Source: CAVRXT01 sp963725655
GTDB lineage: Bacteria; Acidobacteriota; Terriglobia; Acidiferrales; UBA7541
Direction: 5' to 3'
Length of the DNA stretch: 64,000 nt
NCBI GenBank assembly: GCA_963725655.1
Contig: CAVRYY010000002.1
Span: forward strand, 903,474-967,473
Of this stretch, positions 36,871 through 45,373 are shown piece by piece; the first letter of the stretch is position 1; every line of letters begins with the position of its first letter. The notes beneath the pieces are model-generated. The model saw only the letters and a program-made list of their open reading frames with translations. It was not told the origin of the DNA and made no database searches. The position numbers were made by a program, and so were the translations under genes.

Positions 36871-38244
36871 TCAGCGGCGATCGCGCCGGTCATTCGGATC
36901 CGGCGGCGGCGCTAGTTCAAAGACGCCGACCGCGCCCGCCGCGGGGCCATAGAGATTTCCGTCAGGACCGAAGGCCAGACCGCCAGGGAACCCGACGTTG
37001 GGGCCGCCCAAAAAGATATAGAGCAGCGACTCGGTCCACGGAGGGGTGGTGGTGGGCGTCAACTGAAAGACCACGCCGCACCCTGGGTACAGGCAGGTGC
37101 CGCCCTGGACGCCGCCCCACACGGTGGTGCCGTACAAATTGCCTGCGTCATCAAAGATCACGTGGCTGGTGGGCTGCAGACCATCACTACCCTGAAAATC
37201 ATAGAGGGTGGCGAAATCCCATGTGCCGCCTTCGGTTGGTTGCACCCGAAAGACGTCGCCATCTCCATAAGCGCCTCCGAGGCGGCTGGTGCCGTATAGC
37301 TCCCCACAGATCAGGTCGCGGTTGCGGCGAGCATCACGCTCGATCCTCCGGTTGCGCTCCCGATCACGGTCACGAACGCAATGATCGTTGCTGGGGCGGA
37401 AGGTGAGTTCCGCTAACGGCTCGGCGTACGCGCTAGCATCGGGAATTTCGGCGATCAGGGCCTCATTCCAAGCGCCGCTGGGGGTGGGGGTTAACTTGAA
37501 GACCTGGCTCGAGCCATCCGGGTCGCTGTCCTCGACGGTACCGTAGAGATTTCCGATGTTGTCGAAGGTTAGTCCCGTGAATGGTTGGCCGCCGTCGGTG
37601 CAAAGTCCTTGCCCTGGGCAAAACGTGTACAACAAGGTTTCGGTCCACGGTCCGGTGGCCGCCGGCGTCAGCTTATAGACCACTCCCACAGTTCCGGCCC
37701 CTCCCACCGAGGTGGTTCCGTAGAGATTACCCGCGGCGTCGCGAATGACTCCCGATCTCGGCCAGCCTCCGTCGTTCCCACCGCTGAAGGTGTAAAGCAC
37801 GGTTTCGGTCCACGGTCCGCTGGCCGTGGGTGTGAGCTCATAGACGATGCCGCAGCCGGTGGGAAAGGGATCGGCTTCGGTGATGTCGCAAGTGACGGCC
37901 GGGTTGCCGCCGTATTGAGTAGTGCCGTAGAGATTGCCCGCTGGGTCCAGCAACAATTTGCCGACTGGAGCCAGGGCGCCGGTGAAAGTATAAAGCACGG
38001 TCTCAGTCCACGTGCCGCCAGCGTCGCGGGTCAACTTATAAACATTGTACCGGTCGGTGCTGTAGAGATTTCCGGCGCGATCAAATATCGCCTCAGGCGC
38101 GTAAAACGGGTAGAACGGTTGCGGGTCGGTGAGGCTTGATATGGTGGTTTCGGTCCACTGCGCCGCGGCACTGCCCGCGAACAGGCACGCGAACGCCGCG
38201 ACCAACGCCAAGGTGCGGCAAAATCGGAACGAGGTACGATGCAT
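36871..38244 (-). CDS. Secreted GTT-repeat protein (TIGR03803-like) with a charged insertion
   Basis: The 457-residue product has a signal peptide (LALVAAFACLFAGSAAA) and repeated NLYGTT--GG units with WTETVLYTF connectors, at least seven in all. Such repeats are common in secreted acidobacterial and verrucomicrobial proteins and should fold as a beta-propeller-like structure. One repeat around residues 285-310 is interrupted by an unusual stretch rich in alternating Arg, Asp, Glu and Asn (VRDRDRERNRRIERD) directly before ELYGTSRLGG. A shorter echo, DPNDRRDRR, ends the protein. Good ribosome-binding site GGAGG before the ATG. Function is unknown. Confidence 0.85.
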   Translation of the reverse strand: MHRTSFRFCRTLALVAAFACLFAGSAAAQWTETTISSLTDPQPFYPFYAPEAIFDRAGNLYSTDRYNVYKLTRDAGGTWTETVLYTFTGALAPVGKLLLDPAGNLYGTTQYGGNPAVTCDITEADPFPTGCGIVYELTPTASGPWTETVLYTFSGGNDGGWPRSGVIRDAAGNLYGTTSVGGAGTVGVVYKLTPAATGPWTETLLYTFCPGQGLCTDGGQPFTGLTFDNIGNLYGTVEDSDPDGSSQVFKLTPTPSGAWNEALIAEIPDASAYAEPLAELTFRPSNDHCVRDRDRERNRRIERDARRNRDLICGELYGTSRLGGAYGDGDVFRVQPTEGGTWDFATLYDFQGSDGLQPTSHVIFDDAGNLYGTTVWGGVQGGTCLYPGCGVVFQLTPTTTPPWTESLLYIFLGGPNVGFPGGLAFGPDGNLYGPAAGAVGVFELAPPPDPNDRRDRR

Positions 38245-38448
38245 GGTGCCTCCGTGGTGCGAGGTTCCTATTCGGGGCCCGACTGATGGGATCTAGTGAG
38301 TGGAGCTGGCAGAGTTTAGTCCCGCGGTACAAAGCAAATCAACATGAGACTTGTAGTAACAGTACGTCAATTGGTTGGCAGTTTGGAGGTTCTGTTGGTG
38401 CCGCAAAGGGGTATGGCGAACAAAAGGCGAACATGATATTTTGTTTCC

Positions 38449-38757
38449 ATGCCGCTCCGCGCTTGCCGGGTTACGCTCGAGGATATGAATGGGGTGACGC
38501 ACACCGTGGAGGTCACGGCGGGGACACTGTACGAGGCGGTTGCCCAGGGGCTGGCAGCGATGCGCGGAAACGAATGGGTTGCCGGCATCGCGGAGGGGTT
38601 GAACGCGGTGAAGGTATCGGTTGCCGATGTACGGGTGGAGCATGCCGTCAAGATGATCGATTTCAAGAAGTGGCTGGAGCGGCCTGGCGGATCGCCGCGC
38701 GAGGTGGGGCAGCGCCAGCGGATTCGTGCCATCCTGGGAACGCCGGTGGCGCGGTAG
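38449..38757 (+). CDS. Conserved small hypothetical protein
   Basis: This 102-residue cytoplasmic protein starts MPLRACRVTLEDMNGVTHTV and has the strand-helix pattern VEVTAGTLYEAVAQGLAAMR, then AVKVSVADVRVEHAVKM and a basic C-terminal helix. This layout is recurrent in Acidobacteriota genomes, where homologues often sit near mobile or accessory genes. No function is known. No ribosome-binding site is obvious at the ATG. Confidence 0.7.
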   Translation: MPLRACRVTLEDMNGVTHTVEVTAGTLYEAVAQGLAAMRGNEWVAGIAEGLNAVKVSVADVRVEHAVKMIDFKKWLERPGGSPREVGQRQRIRAILGTPVAR

Positions 38758-38993
38758 GAGCGGCGCCGGACCGTCGAGATCGACGACCTTGCTGAAAAAA
38801 TTCTTTGCGCTGTTCCCAGCGGATCTCGATAGAAGGCCGACGATCTGCGCGAACAACTGCAGGCGGGTGAGGGTGGTAACCGAGGGGCGCTAATCGGCTG
38901 TTCTTTGCTTCGCAGCGAATTCCGGCTGCACCGGACATTTTTTGGCGCAGCTTTGACAACTTATGCGGTCGGGAGTGGTAGGCTGAGAGTGGC

Positions 38994-39425
38994 ATGAAGA
39001 TACTCCGCTTGCGATCGGTGACCGCCACCGCGCTGTCGTTATGGCTGGGTGTCGTCGCGTGCGTTCTGGGGTGTGCGATGCCACTGACTGCGCATGCTGG
39101 GGCTCCGGGAACACTGGGTAACGCAGCACCTTGTCCCGCGCGCGACGGTGACGCGGAAGAAACGTGTTGCCCTCATGGCCATACTCCATCCCGCAACCCC
39201 GAGAAGAGCGGGCACCATAGAAATTCGTGCTGTCCAACAGAAGCTGCGTTGATTCAAAAACAGAGCGTAGCGGCGCCAGGGCCGGCGTGGCCTCACGTTG
39301 CGGTGCTAACGCTGCGAGCTTTCGACTCGTCGAGCAATTTGCCTGCCAGTGGTGAGACAAGCCCCGGCGATGGCAGGCACGCGGGCCGGGAAGTTCTTCT
39401 TCGAGTGCACGTCCTCCGAATCTAG
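38994..39425 (+). CDS. Secreted Cys/His-rich protein
   Basis: The 143-residue product has a hydrophobic leader (ATALSLWLGVVACVLGCAMP) with a possible lipobox-like LGC. The mature part contains two CC pairs framed by histidines: ETCCPHGHTP and SGHHRNSCCP. The C-terminal third is poorly structured. The clustered Cys and His suggest metal binding, for example copper or zinc, in the periplasm or outer membrane, but this is not proven. A second tiny Cys-rich secreted peptide is encoded 85 bases downstream. Confidence 0.6.
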   Translation: MKILRLRSVTATALSLWLGVVACVLGCAMPLTAHAGAPGTLGNAAPCPARDGDAEETCCPHGHTPSRNPEKSGHHRNSCCPTEAALIQKQSVAAPGPAWPHVAVLTLRAFDSSSNLPASGETSPGDGRHAGREVLLRVHVLRI

Positions 39426-39510
39426 AAAGAGCAAGAATCCTACACAGGACTTCCCGGCGGATGGATTAGTCCGCCCAGTACAACTCTTTCCACTTCTAAA
39501 GGAGAAGACT

Positions 39511-39636
39511 ATGAAGACGCTAAAAGTAGTACTGCTGATGGCAGTGATGGCGCTGGGAGTTGCCGGAACAGCGACGGCGAGGCAGGCGGGATGCTGCCCT
39601 TCCGCCGATTGCTGCGCGTCGTGCAACGGCTGCTAA
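39511..39636 (+). CDS. 41-residue secreted Cys-rich peptide
   Basis: AAAGGAGAAGACT directly precedes the ATG. The peptide has a textbook signal sequence (LKVVLLMAVMALGVAGTATA) and an 18-residue mature end, RQAGCCPSADCCASCNGC, with seven cysteines. A strong terminator follows 24 bases after the stop, so this is a complete transcription unit end. The mature peptide resembles a metallothionein-like or metal-trapping peptide, which is an inference from cysteine density only. Confidence 0.75.
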   Translation: MKTLKVVLLMAVMALGVAGTATARQAGCCPSADCCASCNGC

Positions 39637-39659
39637 CAGACAGCGGATAGGCAATAGGA

Positions 39660-39692
39660 GGGGCGCAGGCCAGCGGCCTGCGTCCCTTTTTT
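39660..39692 (+). terminator. Strong rho-independent terminator
   Basis: GGGGCGCAGGCC (39660-39671) pairs with GGCCTGCGTCCC (39675-39686) across a three-base loop and is followed by six T residues. It ends the Cys-rich peptide transcript. Confidence 0.9.
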
Positions 39693-39804
39693 ATTTACAG
39701 GCACATTGCACTGCGGGCTCTGCGAGTGCTGCGTTGATACAAGGTATGGAGCGATCGAGACGCACGGCTCGGCTAGCGAACCATCCCGGTTTATAATGCC
39801 GGGC

Positions 39805-40689
39805 ATGAACACACCTCAGGCTGGCATCTTCGCTCTTGGAACTTCCTCGCATGCGTACCTGGAGTTTGACATTCAGGACGCGAAGAAAGGCAAGGAGTTC
39901 GCCGCGACTATCGCCGCGATCCGTGAACCACGGACCACCACGGGAGGAGTGAACCTGGTCATTGGCTTTCGGCCCGAGCTGTGGCGCGATATCGTTCCCG
40001 AGGACGCCCCGGCCGGAGTGGAGGGCTTTAACAAGGAGATCCAGGGCATAGAGGGATTCGTCATGCCGAGCACGCAGCATGACGCGTTGGTATGGCTCTC
40101 GGGCAGTGCTTACGACGTTATTTTCGATATGGCCCGGTCGGTGATCCACGACTTGGCAGGGCAAGGCTCGCTCGGGGAAGAAACCTCGAGCTGGCCTTAC
40201 CGGCACGATCGTGATCTTACCGGCTTCATCGATGGCTCGGAGAATCCGATGCTGCTCGAGGCTCCGATCGCGGCACTCTTGCCGGAAGGAACGGCCGGAA
40301 CGGGCGGCTCGGTGCTGTTGCTGCAAAAGTGGAAGCACAACGTGGCGGCGTGGGAAGCTGTGCCGACCGATCAGCAGGAGCGCATCATGGGACGCACCAA
40401 GCGCGACAGCATCGAACTGGAGAACAAGCGATCGGACTCGCATGTGGCTCGTACGGATCAGGACGAGTTTGGGAACATCTTTCGCCGCAACATGCCGTAC
40501 GGAAGCGTGGATGATCACGGGACTATGTTCGTTGGATTCAGCGCCGACCAGAAGAGGCTTTCCCGAATGCTGGATAGCATGGCGGGCCTGATCAACGGGA
40601 CGCGCGATGGGCTGACACGGTTCACGCAGCCGTTGACCGGATCGTATTATTTCGTGCCCTCCGTTGAGAGTCTGCGCCGGTTGCGGTAA
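39805..40689 (+). CDS. Dyp-type peroxidase
   Basis: The protein of about 294 residues starts at ATG 39805 (39796 is an in-frame alternative). The Dyp signature GFIDGSENP is present with distal Asp143, and proximal heme ligand His213 lies in SHVARTDQDEFG, followed by FRRNMPYGS. The ending FVGFSADQKRLSRML also fits. Length and lack of a Tat signal point to the cytoplasmic B/P-type class. No encapsulin gene is near. TATAAT overlaps the first candidate start, hinting at a very short leader. It would oxidise dyes or phenolics with peroxide. Confidence 0.93.
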   Translation: MNTPQAGIFALGTSSHAYLEFDIQDAKKGKEFAATIAAIREPRTTTGGVNLVIGFRPELWRDIVPEDAPAGVEGFNKEIQGIEGFVMPSTQHDALVWLSGSAYDVIFDMARSVIHDLAGQGSLGEETSSWPYRHDRDLTGFIDGSENPMLLEAPIAALLPEGTAGTGGSVLLLQKWKHNVAAWEAVPTDQQERIMGRTKRDSIELENKRSDSHVARTDQDEFGNIFRRNMPYGSVDDHGTMFVGFSADQKRLSRMLDSMAGLINGTRDGLTRFTQPLTGSYYFVPSVESLRRLR

Positions 40690-40727
40690 GAGGACGACTT
40701 AAGTGCCAGCGCTTCTGGCCCGGCCAC

Positions 40728-40815
40728 CTTTCTGTGGTTTGAGCTCGATTTCCGTTTTTCGCGCTTTCCTGTAGTTCATGCAGAGTTGCCGATGGACAAT
40801 GCTTGTCGCAACCGG
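40728..40815 (-). pseudogene. Decayed GIY-YIG nuclease remnant
   Basis: The minus-strand translation includes HRQLCMNYRKARKTEIELKP, matching HQQVCMDYTTARKLENELKR of the GIY-YIG protein at 60 kb. Only this central part is left and the frame is broken on both sides. It lies 130 bases before another piece of the same element (40888-40970). Confidence 0.75.
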
Positions 40816-40887
40816 AGATGGCCAGCGAATAGCGCAGTGGCTGCGGGACGTTCTGGACGCCAGCTGGCCAAAACCCCGAAGGAGATG

Positions 40888-40970
40888 GAAACAAAAAAGG
40901 GCCGGCCTTTCAGCGAGCCCTTTTGAACTTTTGAACTGAAGACGGCGTGGTTGCGGAGGTTGGATTTGAA
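40888..40970. repeat. Remnant of the integrase-tail/initiator-tRNA-like junction
   Basis: ACAAAAAAGGGCCGGCCTTT...AGCCCTTTTGAACT...GGCGTGGTTGCGGAGGTT follows the same order as 59858-59930, where an integrase tail and its hairpin run into the tRNA-like sequence. The similarity ends after GGATTTGAA; a GCCGGCGGG/CCGCCGGC hairpin follows. So a third copy of the junction existed here. The rest of 40690-41236 shows no gene. Confidence 0.75.
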
Positions 40971-41236
40971 GGAGCAAAAAGCCGGCGGGCTTCAAGACCG
41001 CCGGCCTTCGCCCCTGCACTTCGATCGACAATCACGCACTCGAACATCGAGTATCTCGATGCGTCCAGCTACTTCCTCCGGCGCAACCCGGAAATCGAGT
41101 CAGGCGGAAGCGAGGTATGGTGTGTGAACTGCGGGCAGACGGCGATTCATCAGCGTAGCGATCTGAGGTACGAGGCTTGATATGCGACTGAAGGCGGTTG
41201 CGAGAGAGTGACCGCTTTCAACAAGTGAGCAAAGGA

Positions 41237-42856
41237 TTAGGCGCCGGCGGCCTGAGCTTTACCCACGAGCGGTAACGCCGCGAGGACCGAAGTACCGTGG
41301 CCGTTCGATTGGACGGTCAACGTGCCGCCGAGTAATCTGACCCGTTCCTGCATTCCGCGAAAACCTACGCCCACACCGGCACCGGCCACTATATTCGATC
41401 GAGCGTCCTCATTGATTCCCTTACCGTCGTCTTTCACTTCGAGTGTGATTTCTGTGGGTGTGCGTACGAGCTTAACCAATGCATTCGGACTGTCAGAATG
41501 GCGATGAACGTTCGTTAAACACTCCTGCACGACCCGGAATAGGGACAGTTCGTATTCTTGAGGGAGTCGTCCCAGGTCTGAACCGATTTGCAATTCGACA
41601 CTGATTTTGCTGCGTTCCGTGAATCCATCAACATACGATTTCAGAGCAAATCGCAGTCCCAGCTCGTCCAGCATCGGCGGATGGAGGAGATAGGATACGG
41701 TGCGAATCTCCGCCGAAGCCTGAGCGATCAAATCCAGATTCTGGTGTATGCGCCGAGCTGTAGCCGGGCTCAACTCAGCCTGATCTTCCAGGTTCTGCGA
41801 AACATTCATACCGATTGCAGCCAGGAGTTGACCTACACCGTCGTGGAGCTCACGGGCGATTCGTCGTCGCTCCGCGTCCTGTACTTGCAGAACACGCGCA
41901 GAGACATCGGCCTCTTTTCGGGTTTCTTCGGCTTCCCGCCGGCCGGTAACGTCGCGCGCCACCTTTGATGCGCCAACGACGCGGCCTGCGGCATCTTTTA
42001 CTGGTGAAATTGTGAGAGCAATATCCAGCCGCTTGCCGTCTTTTCGTACCCGGACAGTTTCGAAATGATCGATGCGCGCACCTCGCCGAAGGCACTCAAG
42101 AATCTTTGCCTCCTCGTCCCGGCGGTCGAAAGGAACGATAAGCGATATGTTATTGCCAATGGCCTCTTCCGAGGTGTAGCCGAACAACCGTTCGGCAGAT
42201 CCATTCCAACTGCTGATCACGCCATCAAGATTTTTACTAATGATGGCGTCGTCCGAGAATTCAACGATTGCAGCGAGTTGTGTAGAAGCATCCTGCGCAA
42301 TCACAGCCTGATATGCGGCTGAAGCAAAGCGGGCGAGGCTGACAAGCTGGCGCTTGTCCTCGGCGTCAAACTTGTGGTTGTCGTGCGCGACGGCCCAGAT
42401 CGTTCCCACGGCTTTACCTGCCAGGTAAAACGGAACCAAAAGGGCCTCTTCGACCGGAGGTTGGACAGGTTCGAAATACGCATAACGACGCTGGAACTTC
42501 TTCATGAGCAGCGGCGCGTTGCGGTCGAGTACGTCGCCGCAAGGTCCAAAATCTCGCGGTGTGCCGCCACCCACGTGCGGTTTCCAAACCCCGGCGATAG
42601 CCGGCCAGTAGAATCGCTTGCCTCCGTCGTTGGTAGTCAGAAGGCTAATGCCGGCGGAGCCGCAATTGATGAGCTCCAGGATCGTGTCCGCTAACGTCTG
42701 TAGAATGGTTTGAGGTGAATCAGTCAAAGCTCGGACCAGGGCGATCAAGGCCTGATTTTCTTTTTCATATTCGGGATGGCGGAACGGGCGGCGATTTAGC
42801 TCATCGGTGCATAGGATGGATTCCAGCGCAACTGGGGCGTTACCATCGTTAGCCAT
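41237..42856 (-). CDS. Sensor histidine kinase, GAF-PAS-HisKA_3
   Basis: From the ATG at 42856 (GGGAG four bases upstream) the protein has 539 residues. A GAF domain covers about 35-180, a PAS domain about 195-310 (AIVEFSDDAIISKNLDGVIS, GYTSEEAIG). A NarX-type dimerisation/phosphoacceptor segment follows with His in RRRIARELHDGVGQLLAA, then an HATPase_c domain with VKDDGKGI and GFRGMQERVRLLGG. It is soluble. The partner is probably a NarL-type receiver; the orphan receiver at 15 kb is one candidate, and no regulator is adjacent. Confidence 0.95.
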   Translation of the reverse strand: MANDGNAPVALESILCTDELNRRPFRHPEYEKENQALIALVRALTDSPQTILQTLADTILELINCGSAGISLLTTNDGGKRFYWPAIAGVWKPHVGGGTPRDFGPCGDVLDRNAPLLMKKFQRRYAYFEPVQPPVEEALLVPFYLAGKAVGTIWAVAHDNHKFDAEDKRQLVSLARFASAAYQAVIAQDASTQLAAIVEFSDDAIISKNLDGVISSWNGSAERLFGYTSEEAIGNNISLIVPFDRRDEEAKILECLRRGARIDHFETVRVRKDGKRLDIALTISPVKDAAGRVVGASKVARDVTGRREAEETRKEADVSARVLQVQDAERRRIARELHDGVGQLLAAIGMNVSQNLEDQAELSPATARRIHQNLDLIAQASAEIRTVSYLLHPPMLDELGLRFALKSYVDGFTERSKISVELQIGSDLGRLPQEYELSLFRVVQECLTNVHRHSDSPNALVKLVRTPTEITLEVKDDGKGINEDARSNIVAGAGVGVGFRGMQERVRLLGGTLTVQSNGHGTSVLAALPLVGKAQAAGA

Positions 42857-43195
42857 ACTTCTCCCAAGACATTGCCGCGCCAAGTTGGCGACGAAGTCAC
42901 GGTAGCTGGCTGCAAGCCACGTCGATATTCAATGTCAGCCCAAAATCTATACCACACTTCGTCCCGAGAAGTCAGTTCAACTCAGGCGACGCCATATGGC
43001 TGGAATGTTTTTTAACATTGGCGATTAGCAGTGCTGGTTATGAATTACTCCGGGAGATGGGGGGCCGCAGCGTCGAGTATACGGGCCATCGTTGACCTGG
43101 CACCCATTGCGGTAGAACCCCATCTGACCCGCTCAGGCTCGGCATAGTACCGAATCGCACAGAACTGTTGGAAACGCCGTGCTATACCGGCTCTC
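42857..43195. other. Intergenic region with a perfect small palindrome
   Basis: This 339-base gap precedes the histidine kinase (minus strand) and a 44-residue gene (plus strand). The only notable signal is AATGTT TTTT AACATT at 43004-43019, a perfect 6-base inverted repeat that could be an operator. No further gene is seen. Confidence 0.45.
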
Positions 43196-43330
43196 ATGAT
43201 CACCAACCAACCCAAAGAATGGCCGAACCTCGGCAGGGAAACCGTGCAGGACCCCGCGAAACTGCTAATTATCATCTCAGAAATCAACCAGAGGTTGGAA
43301 GATGAGCGCAATCAGGAAGCCGAACCGTAG
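43196..43330 (+). CDS. 44-residue conserved-looking small protein
   Basis: The short frame encodes a predicted helical protein with the pattern WPNLGRETVQDPAKLLIII then SEINQRLEDERNQEAEP. Small proteins of this pattern (Trp-x-x-Leu, a D-P-x-K-L turn and an I-x-x-IN-x-LE-x-(E/K) helix) are frequent in Acidobacteriota. They look like helix-turn-helix peptides, but the function is unknown. It is too short to be certain. Confidence 0.55.
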   Translation: MITNQPKEWPNLGRETVQDPAKLLIIISEINQRLEDERNQEAEP

Positions 43331-43509
43331 TACAGGAGACCTGTGGGAAATAAAGACCGAAAAGCGCGCGAGCCTGGCAGCACGCGCGGCTTAGCATGTG
43401 CGCCCCGTGGAGCGGTTCACTTGTAGCAGCGGAGCGATCTGATTTCTGTTTCATTTGGGACATGGCGACTTGAGGACGTGGGCACTGAAAGCCCCAGTTG
43501 TGCCCGCGG

Positions 43510-43536
43510 TTGACGTATGGTACGGTATCGTACATA
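43510..43536 (+). promoter_or_regulatory. Promoter/operator of the Crp-family gene
   Basis: TTGACG (43510-43515) is a likely -35 element. Overlapping the spacer and -10 region is a near-perfect dyad, TATGGTAC then GTACATA, centred near 43526. It lies about 45 bases before the GTG start and is a good candidate for autoregulation by the encoded Crp-type protein. Confidence 0.5.
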
Positions 43537-43577
43537 AGGTCTTACGTGCATCATTGTCACACGGGCCGAAGGCCATC

Positions 43578-44276
43578 GTGGTGGCTTCAAAGACTCAAAA
43601 AACTTCGATTGAAAAGCGCCGGAACATCCTCGCGTTCAATGCTCAGACTTTTCTTGCTTCGTCGGGTGTAGCACGCACAATCGTGCGGTATCGAAAACAA
43701 GAGCACGTCTACTCACAAGGCGAGCCGGCCTTGACGGTGTTGTACATCCAGGAAGGCGGTGTGAAGCTCTCGGTTGTGAATGAGCTGGGGAAAGAGGCGG
43801 TGGTGGCGCTGCTGGGGGCTGGCGATTTTTTCGGTGAGGGATGCCTGGCGGGATTGCCTTTTCGAATGGGGATAGCTACCGCGATTACACCAACGACCGT
43901 ACTTGCCATTGAAAAAAAGGAAATGATGCGGGTACTTCACGAAGAACATAAGCTTTCCGACCGCTTCATCTCGTATCTGCTGACCAGGAACATCCGAGTG
44001 GAGGAAGACTTAGTCGATCAGCTCTTCAACTCGATCGAGAAACGGTTGGCCCGTGCTCTATTGCTGCTGGCCCGTTATAGCAAACAAGATCACCCGCAGA
44101 AGATGCTGCCGAGAATATCCCACGAGACGCTGGCGGAAATGGTGGGGACAACACGGTCACGCGTGAATCTATTCATGAATAAGTTCAAGAAACTCGGTTT
44201 CATTGATTACAAGCGCAATTATAGCGGGGGAATCCAGGTCCACAATTCTCTCCTGAGCGTCGTGCTGCACGAATGA
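43578..44276 (+). CDS. Crp/Fnr-family transcriptional regulator
   Basis: Start GTG at 43578 (GAAGG upstream) gives 232 residues, the usual family length; an in-frame ATG 41 codons earlier would cover the promoter-like dyad. The cyclic-nucleotide-binding beta roll includes YSQGEPALTVLYIQEGGVKL, EAVVALLGAGDFFGEGCLAG. The long dimer helix and the winged helix follow (LPRISHETLAEMVGTTRSRV, NLFMNKFKKLGFIDY). No iron-sulfur cysteine cluster is visible. The effector is unknown. It precedes a 78-residue protein gene. Confidence 0.93.
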   Translation: MVASKTQKTSIEKRRNILAFNAQTFLASSGVARTIVRYRKQEHVYSQGEPALTVLYIQEGGVKLSVVNELGKEAVVALLGAGDFFGEGCLAGLPFRMGIATAITPTTVLAIEKKEMMRVLHEEHKLSDRFISYLLTRNIRVEEDLVDQLFNSIEKRLARALLLLARYSKQDHPQKMLPRISHETLAEMVGTTRSRVNLFMNKFKKLGFIDYKRNYSGGIQVHNSLLSVVLHE

Positions 44277-44430
44277 AATATGATCTGCTCGAGCACACAT
44301 AACACTTCTGAAACACCTGTCCTTCAGACAACTAGACGCTGGGTCCCTTGGCGTGGAAGATTGGAATTCACCGCGGGTGAGCGGAGAATTGCAACAGTAA
44401 CCCACAATGAGATCTACCAAAGGACTGGTA

Positions 44431-44667
44431 ATGGCTGCGAACAGCGAGGAGCGGATAGCGGAGCTGGGGCGACTACTAAAAGGAAAAATTCGAGCCGACT
44501 GGAGTCTACTCGATGAAGATTACCGGGAGCCGTTTGACGAGCTGATGGGACTGCTAAGCCATCGGGAGTCCGTCGTGGCTGCCATGATGTACGAAGTGGC
44601 TAGAGGCCGGGCGGGCAGGAAGCGCAACCACGACCGTGCCGAGGAGCAGGTGTATTCCATAAGCTGA
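44431..44667 (+). CDS. Small hypothetical helical protein
   Basis: This 78-residue product has the helical pattern NSEERIAELGRLLKGKIRAD, YREPFDELMGLLSHRESVVA, AMMYEVARGRAGRKRNH. No domain is recognised. AAAGGA stands seven bases before the ATG at 44431; an ATG at 44407 is an alternative. It follows the Crp-family gene by about 150 bases. Confidence 0.5.
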   Translation: MAANSEERIAELGRLLKGKIRADWSLLDEDYREPFDELMGLLSHRESVVAAMMYEVARGRAGRKRNHDRAEEQVYSIS

Positions 44668-44797
44668 TCCTCGATTCAGAAACCCGCATGCTTGTGCGAT
44701 TAGCGTGCTGGTGAGTACGTGGATTTCGGTTTGGAAGTCTAAAGGCCGGCTGCACACATCCAGAGGCCGCCCAGTTCTTTGCGAAAAGTCGAATGCT

Positions 44798-45301
44798 TTA
44801 CTTGCTTATTTTGGCCAGAGCGTTTTCCTCGACGTTGATCATCCGCAGCGCCGCGTGACCAATCAGCTCAGCGACGTCATTGACCGCTTTATCCGCGCCG
44901 TTCAACTTTATCGCGGAACCCAAGCTGCTTAGGTTAGGTGATTTTCCAGCAACGGTGCCCCTCCAACCGTCTCGCAAGATGTCTTGAACACTGATGCTCC
45001 CGCAAACCGCCAAATCATCTAGTTTGATCGTTAACCCAGCCAATGCATACGCGGAGAGTCCGTTTTTATCCAGATCGCCAACGCTTCGATGGACTGCGGT
45101 GAGTGCGTCCACATCAATCTTGAATCTGGCTTCCGATAGAAATGGCTTGCCATCCTGAAGCGCGATGTCGAAATCTGTAACTCTTTGGTTCGCTTTCTGG
45201 AGGAGATCACTGAGTTCTTCCCTCGAGGGCCAGGCGTTTTTCTGGGCAAAGCACGGAAAGCCGCAGAGAAGGACGACGATAAGCGTCAAGAGGTATTTCA
45301 T
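44798..45301 (-). CDS. Secreted protein of unknown function
   Basis: This 167-residue protein has a signal peptide (MKYLLTLIVVLLCGFPCFAQ) and a helical mature domain with no recognised family: ELSDLLQKANQRVTDFDIAL, then alternating segments SVGDLDKNGLSAYALAGLTI and KLNGADKAVNDVAELIGHAA. GGAACTGAA lies before the ATG. It is the last gene of a minus-strand run behind the GGDEF-EAL gene but separated from it by 72 bases. Confidence 0.6.
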   Translation of the reverse strand: MKYLLTLIVVLLCGFPCFAQKNAWPSREELSDLLQKANQRVTDFDIALQDGKPFLSEARFKIDVDALTAVHRSVGDLDKNGLSAYALAGLTIKLDDLAVCGSISVQDILRDGWRGTVAGKSPNLSSLGSAIKLNGADKAVNDVAELIGHAALRMINVEENALAKISK

Positions 45302-45373
45302 TTCAGTTCCTTTCAGGCCTCGTTCTCACGCATCAATCAGAGGCATGCAGCGCTGCAAAGCGGCGATCACTGC

